A stretch of 12,519 nt of DNA from Saprospiraceae bacterium. GTDB taxonomy: Bacteria > Bacteroidota > Bacteroidia > Chitinophagales > Saprospiraceae. Location of the stretch: assembly GCA_013042795.1 (NCBI GenBank), contig JABDPK010000059.1, positions 1 through 12,519 on the forward strand, in the 5' to 3' direction. Made by a program: the position numbers and the translations under genes. Under the pieces are notes generated by a model. That model saw nothing but the letters and a program-made list of their open reading frames with translations. It was not told the origin of the DNA and ran no database searches. Of the stretch, positions 6,215 through 12,519 are shown in pieces (position 1 is the first letter of the stretch; each line of letters opens with the position of its first letter).

Positions 6215-8095
6215 ATGGATAAAAATCAGGGAATAGGTGTCTTACTGTTGTTTGTTGTCTTGATCGGATACTATATGATCACGTCTCCCAGCCAGGCGGA
6301 GATTGAAAAGCAGCAACGCATTCAGGATTCCATAAACCAGATCAAACTCGAACAGAGTCGTATAGAAGCGCCTGAAGAAGAGTTTATTAAAGAAGAGGCA
6401 GTTGAACTGGATTCCGTTCAAACGGAACAATTAAAGTCATCATTTGGCCCATTTGCAGCAGCGATGGAAGGAGAATCCAATACCGTGGTTCTCCAGAATG
6501 AAGATATCATGATTGTCTTTGATACCAAAGGCGGAAGAATCAAGGAAGCCATACTGAAAGATCATTTCAAAGTCACTGAAGATTCCAGTCATGTGCAATC
6601 GCGCGAACTTCTATCCCTGATGGAAGACAAGAAAAACAGGTTTGAATATTTGATTCCTACAGACAGGTATGGCCTGGTGTCGACTTCAGATATGTATTTC
6701 CTACCCCGGGTCAAGGATAATGAACTAGTGATGGAAGCCGACCTGGGAAATGGTAAATCGATTCAACAGGTATATCACTTGCCCGAGGAAGGATTTTCAC
6801 TCGATTATAAACTAAATTTAAATGGTGTTTCTCAATTTCTCGACAGAGATGATAACAAACTGCGTGTACGCTGGCACCATTACCTGGACAGAATTGAATT
6901 GAATACAACTTTCGAAAAGTATTATTCTACAGTATATTTCAAGGAGAGCAATGAAAGTTCGGACTATTGCAATTGCCGGGGCGATGACAAGGAGGAACTT
7001 GAGAATAAGAAATTTGACTGGGTTTCACATGTCAACCAGTTTTTTAATACTTCATTTATTGCTGTAAACAAGAAATTTGAAAACGGGGTCTTTGAAACTG
7101 TCATGATGGAAGATGATGATCCGGATTTGAAATTAATCAAGTCCGAGTTTGAGATTCCACTTGAATTAGCTGGTAATGAAGTTATTGAGTTTGATTTTTT
7201 CATCGGGCCCAATGAATTCAAACCTCTGAAGGCCTATAATAATGAATTGGAGCAGATCATTCCTTTTGGCAGATCAATATTCGGAACAATAAACAGGTAT
7301 TTGATCAGACCGTTTTTTGACTGGTTATCATCATTTGTTTCCAGCAAGGGTCTTGTAATTATTCTTTTGATATTCATCATTAAAATGATGCTTTATCCAC
7401 TGATGTATAAAATGCTGCATTCCCAGGCTAAAATGGGCGCATTAAAGCCGGAGCTTGCTCATTTAAAGGTAAAATACAAGGAAAAGCCACAGCAACAACA
7501 AATGGAGACGATGAAGATATACCGGGAATATGGTGTATCACCATTAGGAGGATGTATGCCTATGGTTCTCCAGATGCCTATCTGGTATGCTTTATTCAGG
7601 TTTTTCCCTGCATCCATTACTTTCAGGCAGGAACCGTTTCTCTGGGCTACAGACCTTTCTTCATTTGATGTGATCACATGGTTACCCTTTTCGATCCCGG
7701 CATTTGGCGCACATATCAGTTTGTTTACCATTTTATGGGCTATAACAACAATCATTTATTCCTATTATAATATGAAGCATATGGATATGTCAGCCAACCC
7801 GGCCATGAAATATGTTCAATACTTCATGCCTGTGACCTTCCTTTTCTTTTTTAATACCTACGCATCAGGATTAACCTGTTATATGTTCTTCAGTAATCTA
7901 TTCAATATTGCACAGACGGTCATTACCAAGCGATTTGTATTTGATGATGAAAAAATCCTGACAGAATTGAATAAACAAAAATCCAAACCTAAAAAGAAAG
8001 GTCGCTTCCAGGAAAAACTTGAAGAGGCCATGAAGCAACAGCAACAGGTTAAAAATCAACGGGACACTAAAATCCGCAATAAGAAAAAGCGTTAA
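6215..8095 (+). CDS. yidC: Membrane protein insertase YidC
   Basis: This 626-residue inner-membrane insertase places proteins in the membrane alone or with SecYEG. It has the layout of diderm YidC: an N-terminal signal-anchor helix (about 6-22), a charged linker, a large periplasmic beta-sandwich (about 85-345), then the conserved five-helix core. TM2 spans about 379-395, with YPLMYKMLHSQAKM after it. The cytoplasmic hairpin covers about 400-440. GGCMPMVLQMPIWYALFRFF starts TM3 at 445, TM4 is at about 498-518, and TM5 lies in about 535-570. The tail is Lys/Gln-rich (from about 587), as expected for ribosome contact. The groove position that is Arg366 in E. coli appears to be Lys390 here (FIIKMMLYPL), so the positive charge is kept. 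It is the first gene of a likely operon with gpsA, 55 bases downstream. Confidence 0.97.
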   Translation: MDKNQGIGVLLLFVVLIGYYMITSPSQAEIEKQQRIQDSINQIKLEQSRIEAPEEEFIKEEAVELDSVQTEQLKSSFGPFAAAMEGESNTVVLQNEDIMIVFDTKGGRIKEAILKDHFKVTEDSSHVQSRELLSLMEDKKNRFEYLIPTDRYGLVSTSDMYFLPRVKDNELVMEADLGNGKSIQQVYHLPEEGFSLDYKLNLNGVSQFLDRDDNKLRVRWHHYLDRIELNTTFEKYYSTVYFKESNESSDYCNCRGDDKEELENKKFDWVSHVNQFFNTSFIAVNKKFENGVFETVMMEDDDPDLKLIKSEFEIPLELAGNEVIEFDFFIGPNEFKPLKAYNNELEQIIPFGRSIFGTINRYLIRPFFDWLSSFVSSKGLVIILLIFIIKMMLYPLMYKMLHSQAKMGALKPELAHLKVKYKEKPQQQQMETMKIYREYGVSPLGGCMPMVLQMPIWYALFRFFPASITFRQEPFLWATDLSSFDVITWLPFSIPAFGAHISLFTILWAITTIIYSYYNMKHMDMSANPAMKYVQYFMPVTFLFFFNTYASGLTCYMFFSNLFNIAQTVITKRFVFDDEKILTELNKQKSKPKKKGRFQEKLEEAMKQQQQVKNQRDTKIRNKKKR

Positions 8096-8150
8096 GGAGT
8101 TATGTGATTAAATATTGAATGTTGATATTGTAAAAAATTTCAACTTGTCA

Positions 8151-9182
8151 ATGTCTAGATATATTGGTGTACTCGGCTCCGGATCTTTTGGGACAGCAAT
8201 AAGCCAGTTATTATCAGAAAACACCAATGTGCTTGTTTATGCCAGGAGACAGAATATTGCCGATGCCATAAATACTTCACACCGTATAAAGGATTATACA
8301 TTATCCAATAAAATCAAGGCAACAACCAGTATCCAGGAAGTGGGAGAAAAATGCAGGTTGATCTTTCCCGTTATTCCGTCAGAATATTTCCGGAGTGTCA
8401 TGAATGCTATCGGCCCTTATGTCGGACCAGGTCACATTATGATACATGGGACAAAAGGACTGGATGTAAGCCCTGAATTTGACAATGCTGAAGATATCAA
8501 TTCTATTAAGAGGTCCGTGTTTACGATGAGTGAAGTCATAAGGCAGGAGACGAGTGTTATAAGGACTGGTGCCCTTGCAGGCCCCAATCTGGCAAAGGAG
8601 ATACTCGACGGCCAACCGGCTGCAACAGTCATCGCCTCTGAATTTGATGAAGTGATCGAAAAAGGAAGACAAGTGCTAGCAGGTGAAAGGTTTATTGTAT
8701 ACGGCTCTCACCACCTTATTGGCATCGAGCTGGCGGGAGCGCTGAAAAATGTAGTTGCCATAGCTTCAGGAATCATGAATGGAATCGGATTCGGAAAAAA
8801 CATGGAGGCACTTCTGCTAACCCGTGGATTACGTGAAATGATACATATTGCAAAAGCAGTTGGTGCGGATATCAGGCCATTCCTTGGTACAGCAGGTGTT
8901 GGCGACCTGATTGCGACAGCTACCAGTACACAAAGCCGGAATTTTACCTTTGGTAATTATCTCGCACAGGGAAAAACACCCCAGGAAATAGGGCGAATGA
9001 TGGATGAAGTAGCTGAAGGATACAGGACAATCAATTTTGCCAACAGAATTGTGAATGCAGCCAGGCTTCAAGCACCCATTACGACAACATTATACCAGAT
9101 CGCATATGATCACCGCCCTGTTGATGAAGCTGTCAGGGAATTAATCAATAATCCGCTATCAATAGATGTTGATTTTATTTAA
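8151..9182 (+). CDS. gpsA: Glycerol-3-phosphate dehydrogenase [NAD(P)+]
   Basis: This enzyme reduces dihydroxyacetone phosphate to sn-glycerol-3-phosphate, the backbone of membrane phospholipids, in the cytoplasm. The start is set at ATG 8151, giving 343 residues and MSRYIGVLGSGSFG, so the Rossmann motif GxGxxG falls at 9-14 as in other GpsA proteins. A TTG at 8115 is in frame but would add twelve unneeded residues. Other family marks are PVIPSE at 73-78, GTKGL at 100-104 with Lys102, AGPNLAKE at 143-150, LAGALKNVVAIASG at 194-207 with the catalytic Lys199, FGKNMEALLLTRGLREM, and TAGVGDLI at 247-254 with Asp252. The length is normal. It lies 55 bases after yidC and 38 bases before the DUF2130 gene, all on the same strand, consistent with one transcript from the yidC promoter. 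Confidence 0.96.
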   Translation: MSRYIGVLGSGSFGTAISQLLSENTNVLVYARRQNIADAINTSHRIKDYTLSNKIKATTSIQEVGEKCRLIFPVIPSEYFRSVMNAIGPYVGPGHIMIHGTKGLDVSPEFDNAEDINSIKRSVFTMSEVIRQETSVIRTGALAGPNLAKEILDGQPAATVIASEFDEVIEKGRQVLAGERFIVYGSHHLIGIELAGALKNVVAIASGIMNGIGFGKNMEALLLTRGLREMIHIAKAVGADIRPFLGTAGVGDLIATATSTQSRNFTFGNYLAQGKTPQEIGRMMDEVAEGYRTINFANRIVNAARLQAPITTTLYQIAYDHRPVDEAVRELINNPLSIDVDFI

Positions 9183-9220
9183 TCAAATTTCATTTTCATA
9201 AAAGACCTAATTCATTATCA

Positions 9221-10450
9221 ATGGATAAAATACAACATATTAATTGTCCAAAATGCAATCATGAATTTGACGTGGAAGATGTTCTGGCTGCCAAGCTGCA
9301 AAATCAATTCAAAGCTCAATATGAAGCGGACAGGAAAGCTCTTGAAGCAGAACATAATAAAGAAGCCAAAAAATTAAATGACGAGATAAGAATATTTGAA
9401 GATAAAAAGAAAAGGGAAAACGAGATTTTTGAAAAGAAGCTATTAGAGAAACTGGGACATGAAAGAGTAAATATTCGTAAGAAAATTGAAGAAGATTTTT
9501 CCGGAAGAATCAAACTGCAACAGGAAGAAATAGAAAAAAAACAGAAGCAACTTGCAGAACTCAGGAATAAAGAACTGGAGCTCGAAAAGATGAAACTGAA
9601 GATGAATGAGCAGGAAAAGGAGATCGAGCTTCGATTTCAGAAAAAGATGGCAGAAGAATTACTGGAGCGTGAAGAGAAAATTCAGAAAAGGCTCAACGAG
9701 GGAATAGAATTGAAACTTCGTGAAAAAGACAAACAACTCGAAGACCATAAAAAACTGATCGAGGAATTGAAGCGTAAATCAGAACAAGGCTCAATGCAGC
9801 TGCAGGGTGAAGTCCAGGAAATGGCCATCGAAGAATATCTTGCACAACAGTTCCCTTTTGATACTATAGAAGAGATCAAGAAAGGAGCCAGGGGTGGCGA
9901 TTGTTTACAGATTGTAAATACACGTAGCCAGAATCGGTGTGGTACGATCTATTATGAAAGTAAGCGGACCAAAGATTTTCAGCCCAGCTGGATTGAAAAG
10001 TTCAAAGCAGATATCAGGAATATTGGTGCTGATATTGGCGTCCTGGTCACACAGGCCTTGCCAAAAGACATGAATAGAATGGGCATGAAGAACGGGATCT
10101 GGATTTGCAGCTACCAGGACTTTAAAGGTCTTAGCCTTGTTCTTCGTGATTCACTTGTAAAGATCAGCGAAGTCAAAAGTGCCGAAAGTAACAAAGGAGA
10201 TAAAATGGAGATGTTATACAGTTATCTTACAAGCAATGAATTCAAACTGATGATTGAAGGCATTGTAGAAGGCTTTACGCAGATGCAAAATGATCTTGTC
10301 AAGGAGAAGAATGCCATGCATAAGATCTGGAATCAAAGAGAAAAACAAATACAGAAAGTTTTGCTCAACACTACGGGTCTTTATGGATCTATAAAAGGCA
10401 TTGCAGGGAATGCTGTAGGTAATATATCCGCCCTTGAATTACCGGAATAA
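9221..10450 (+). CDS. DUF2130 (COG4487) coiled-coil protein with nuclease-like core
   Basis: The 409-residue protein opens with a short CPKC motif (C9, C12; half a zinc ribbon). A long Glu/Lys-rich coiled coil follows from about 25 to 190. The conserved DUF2130 domain begins at GEVQEMAIEEYLAQQFPFD (196-214). Within it, KKGARGGDCLQIV (D227) followed by CGTIYYESKRTKDF (E246-S-K248) has the spacing of a PD-(D/E)xK nuclease active site: an Asp, then ExK about 19 residues later. Trp257 and VLVTQALP at 275-281 are other conserved-looking positions. No membrane helix is present. The family is widespread but has no established function; nuclease activity is my inference from the motif. It is the last gene of the yidC-gpsA cluster and is followed directly by a terminator. 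Confidence 0.87.
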   Translation: MDKIQHINCPKCNHEFDVEDVLAAKLQNQFKAQYEADRKALEAEHNKEAKKLNDEIRIFEDKKKRENEIFEKKLLEKLGHERVNIRKKIEEDFSGRIKLQQEEIEKKQKQLAELRNKELELEKMKLKMNEQEKEIELRFQKKMAEELLEREEKIQKRLNEGIELKLREKDKQLEDHKKLIEELKRKSEQGSMQLQGEVQEMAIEEYLAQQFPFDTIEEIKKGARGGDCLQIVNTRSQNRCGTIYYESKRTKDFQPSWIEKFKADIRNIGADIGVLVTQALPKDMNRMGMKNGIWICSYQDFKGLSLVLRDSLVKISEVKSAESNKGDKMEMLYSYLTSNEFKLMIEGIVEGFTQMQNDLVKEKNAMHKIWNQREKQIQKVLLNTTGLYGSIKGIAGNAVGNISALELPE

Positions 10451-10490
10451 ACAAGAGCCCCCGGATTAACCGGAGGCCTTGTCGTTATTT
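10451..10490. terminator. Bidirectional intrinsic terminator between convergent genes
   Basis: A strong hairpin pairs 10451-10464 with 10470-10482 around the loop ATTAA. The stem is ACAAG/CTTGT at the base and GCC-C-CCGG/CCGG-A-GGC at the top, with one bulged A and one mismatch. CGTTATTT follows on the plus strand, and TTTATT follows on the minus strand. It begins one base after the DUF2130 stop codon and ends two bases before the stop of the convergent surface-protein gene, so it can serve both. Confidence 0.85.
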
Positions 10491-12519
10491 ACCCAATACA
10501 ATTATCTTTTCAACAAGTTTATGTTTATCGAGATGTATACTCAAGGAGTAAACTCCCTGGGTAAGATCTGTCATATCCAATTTATATTGTTTGACACCTG
10601 CTTCAATATTGATATCGACCAGAAGATTCTTCCTGACCATACGACCAAGCCCGTCATACAGGTGAACACTGATTTCATCTACATCACGCATGATCTCCAG
10701 TTCAACTGTCAGCTCATTAACAACAGGAATTGGATATACATGTGCTTTATGTCTCCCTGTATCTTCAACTTCTCCCAGGTTAATGGCAACAATTTTCGAA
10801 TAGTCATAATCACCATTCAGATCATATTGTTTGATCCTGTAGTAGTACACTCCATCCTGGTAGAGATCAAAGTCTTCATAATTATAACTTACTTCTGTCG
10901 GGCTGCTACCATCAGGATCGACTTCACCAATTTTGACAAAGTTTTCAATATTGTTGACCGATCTTTCAATTTCATAATGACTTAAATTAAATTCATAGAC
11001 CAGTGACCATTCTATATAGTTATGGTTATCCCTGTTTTCTCCCCAGAAGTCCAGCCATTCAACCGGTAATGGAGAATATAAAACACCGGCATCAACATTT
11101 GGTACATGTTGTCCTGGCATAACATTGAAATACCTTGTGGTCAACGGTCCATTGCTACCATCCACATCACTATCGATAGATGGATCATTTCCTACAAGCG
11201 GGGTTGACAGTGTGAATCCCGGAGGCAAATTAAATTTGATGTAATAATCAGCCTGACCTAGATAATCAATGAAATAATTACCGGAGTTGTCTGTTACTGC
11301 CATTCCCATCACATCACCTTCATCATTGATCGCTTCAACGATAACACCAGAAACACCATTTTCACCAGGTTCCCTTAAGCCATTGTCATTAGAGTCATTC
11401 CAGACATAATCTCCGATCGTACCCATTTTATAGTATCCTGCGCCTATATCACATTTCTCTTCCCCGGAACTGACTGTGAAATCATCAGTCGTTCCCTGAC
11501 CGAATCTGCCTGTGATATCACTATCGATATTTTCAGGACCCCTGTTTGCTCTTGCAGGTACGAGGGTCGTCGGTGGATTAACAAACCTTATGTAATATCT
11601 GCCAGGCATCACACAGAACTTATAATATCCGTCATCAGAACCTGTTCCCGGTTTCAGAGCAGTAAATGTAATATCCCAAAGTATCCATGATCCTGACTGG
11701 AATCTATACAACTCGACCTTCATCTGGTTGATACCATTTTCATCTTCATCCCAAAGATCGTTCTCGTTATAATCAAACCATACCTGTTCTCCGACTGGAA
11801 TACACCTTACAAGACCTGCATCTATATCAAAATCATCTGATCCAACATTAACCTCGATAAGGTCAGTTGTTCCAATACCAAATGAATTGTCTATATCACT
11901 GTCTTTACTATCGTCACTATTGCTATGTGAAAATGTTGGTTGATAAGGATCCTGAATCCTGAACTTCACATAATAATTACCAGGATAAACATCATTGAAC
12001 TCATAGTTTCCTGACTGATCCGTATTCGTTATCTTCAATAGTGAACCATTTGAAGAATATAGTTCAACACCTACATCTGCAATGCCGGGTTCTCCTGATT
12101 CCTGGATTCCGTTTCCATTCAGATCCTCCCAGACATAATCACCAATATTTGTTAATCTTACAAGTCCGGCATCCCAATTACTGAAACTATCGCCTGCTTC
12201 AAGAGAGATAAACTCAGTAAATCCACTGGCAGTAACATCACTGTCGAGATTATCATCACCACCAATGTCCGGAAGTGTAAATGTCAGCGGATCAGTAATC
12301 AGGGATATATCAAATCTCAACTGGTAATTTCCTGGCAGGATATCCATGAATTGATATGCTCCTGTATTATCAGTTGTTGTCGTATTAATAACATCACCAT
12401 TATTATCAATCAATTCTACTATGACATTTTCAACACCAGGTTCGCCAGAATCCTGGAGGCCATTGCCATTCAGGTCATTCCAAACGAAATCACCGATCGT
12501 AGCAGACTCAGCTATACAG
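10485..12519 (-). CDS. Secreted SdrD-B-repeat protein with T9SS C-terminal sorting domain (5'-truncated)
   Basis: The gene is partial: the frame is open past the right edge. A TTG at 12413 lies mid-repeat and is not the start. At least 677 residues are encoded here. Four SdrD-B-like domains come first, each opening with a form of IGDYVWNDxNGNGxQDxGEPG and closing with DAGL or similar. The acidic opening loop suits Ca2+ binding. A fibronectin-III-like domain then spans about 10750-11070, including ERSVNNIENFVKIGEV and YYYRIKQYDLNGDYDYSKIV. The final roughly 87 residues (10488-10748) are a type A T9SS sorting domain, with VYPIPVVNELTVELE, LYDGLGRMV and LTQGVYSLSI. It is probably exported by the Sec system, then moved across the outer membrane by T9SS and anchored or released. 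The ligand is unknown; SdrD-type repeats usually form stalks or adhesins. Confidence 0.92.
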   Translation of the reverse strand, partial: CIAESATIGDFVWNDLNGNGLQDSGEPGVENVIVELIDNNGDVINTTTTDNTGAYQFMDILPGNYQLRFDISLITDPLTFTLPDIGGDDNLDSDVTASGFTEFISLEAGDSFSNWDAGLVRLTNIGDYVWEDLNGNGIQESGEPGIADVGVELYSSNGSLLKITNTDQSGNYEFNDVYPGNYYVKFRIQDPYQPTFSHSNSDDSKDSDIDNSFGIGTTDLIEVNVGSDDFDIDAGLVRCIPVGEQVWFDYNENDLWDEDENGINQMKVELYRFQSGSWILWDITFTALKPGTGSDDGYYKFCVMPGRYYIRFVNPPTTLVPARANRGPENIDSDITGRFGQGTTDDFTVSSGEEKCDIGAGYYKMGTIGDYVWNDSNDNGLREPGENGVSGVIVEAINDEGDVMGMAVTDNSGNYFIDYLGQADYYIKFNLPPGFTLSTPLVGNDPSIDSDVDGSNGPLTTRYFNVMPGQHVPNVDAGVLYSPLPVEWLDFWGENRDNHNYIEWSLVYEFNLSHYEIERSVNNIENFVKIGEVDPDGSSPTEVSYNYEDFDLYQDGVYYYRIKQYDLNGDYDYSKIVAINLGEVEDTGRHKAHVYPIPVVNELTVELEIMRDVDEISVHLYDGLGRMVRKNLLVDINIEAGVKQYKLDMTDLTQGVYSLSIHLDKHKLVEKIIVLGK
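11073..12500 (-). repeat. Four tandem SdrD-B-like domain repeats
   Basis: In reading order the units are at about 12500-12153, 12152-11802, 11801-11424 and 11423-11073, each of 116-126 residues. Units 1, 2 and 4 begin with the standard IGD(Y/F)VW-(N/E)D opening. Unit 3 is divergent (VGEQVWFDYNENDLWDEDENG), is the longest, and contains or adjoins the only three Cys residues of this stretch, at positions 204, 267 and 321 counted from the TTG at 12413. The repeats are diverged at DNA level, with no long identical runs seen, which suggests old duplication. More units may lie off-window. Confidence 0.85.

Noticed and set aside
8094..8107. AAGGAG followed by ATG-TGA, a minimal start-stop ORF between yidC and gpsA
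   Set aside because: The spacing is only two bases, Shine-Dalgarno use is rare in Bacteroidota, and a start-stop this short arises easily by chance.
8115..8150. Upstream TTG start for gpsA
   Set aside because: The ATG at 8151 places the Rossmann GxGxxG motif at the usual distance from the N terminus. The extra twelve residues have no family support.
10479..10985. Plus-strand open frame of 168 residues opposite the T9SS sorting domain
   Set aside because: It is the antisense shadow of a well-supported coding sequence. Its Ile/Phe-rich composition follows from the opposite strand, and no domain is seen.
12411..12413. TTG as the start of the SdrD-repeat protein
   Set aside because: The frame continues upstream to the window edge and encodes the standard opening of the first repeat, so the codon is internal.
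3..12519. A defence island, prophage or CRISPR locus
   Set aside because: No cas, restriction-modification, toxin-antitoxin, integrase or phage structural gene is present, and there is no array of equal repeats and spacers. The DUF2130 motif alone is not enough.

Overview
This window looks like chromosomal DNA from a Bacteroidota bacterium, most plausibly from the Saprospiria/Chitinophagia side of the phylum. That placement is inferred. It rests on a secreted protein with tandem SdrD-B-like repeats and a type IX secretion (T9SS) C-terminal sorting domain, on a TAnnTTTG-type promoter (TACCTTTG ahead of yidC), on the near absence of Shine-Dalgarno sequences, and on the Bacteroidota-like form of YidC. 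No rRNA, tRNA, CRISPR array, transposase or phage gene was seen.

Layout, left to right. (1) At the left edge is the 3' part of a gene joining a DUF547 domain to what looks like an outer-membrane beta-barrel. (2) About 295 bases without a gene follow, holding a possible promoter and a nested set of inverted repeats with mutually exclusive hairpins. (3) Next is a six-helix voltage-gated-type potassium channel with a C-terminal zinc ribbon. Its 3' end overlaps a convergent two-gene unit on the minus strand: a DoxX-like membrane protein followed by a YjjG-type HAD phosphatase. (4) A 72-base divergent spacer rich in palindromes separates that unit from a plus-strand alpha/beta hydrolase. The hydrolase overlaps, tail to tail, a minus-strand FAD-dependent dehydrogenase of the COG2509 type. 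(5) A divergent spacer with a good Bacteroidota promoter leads into a likely operon of yidC (membrane protein insertase), gpsA (glycerol-3-phosphate dehydrogenase) and a DUF2130/COG4487 coiled-coil protein with a nuclease-like core. (6) A bidirectional terminator exactly fills the gap before the converging 3' end of a large SdrD-repeat/T9SS surface protein that runs off the right edge.

yidC and gpsA both serve the inner membrane, one inserting proteins and one making the glycerol-3-phosphate backbone of phospholipids, so their pairing is sensible housekeeping. The DUF2130 gene is co-directional with them, but its role is unknown. The rest is a compact mixture of envelope and metabolic genes, with 3' ends overlapping at two of the three convergent junctions. 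I found no convincing new multi-gene system. The most interesting single items are the DUF547-barrel fusion, the structured DNA or RNA ahead of the channel gene, and the DUF2130 protein.

Three apparent gene starts are misleading. The first and last genes are both truncated by the window edge. gpsA most likely starts at the ATG at 8151, and the channel at the GTG at 1558.
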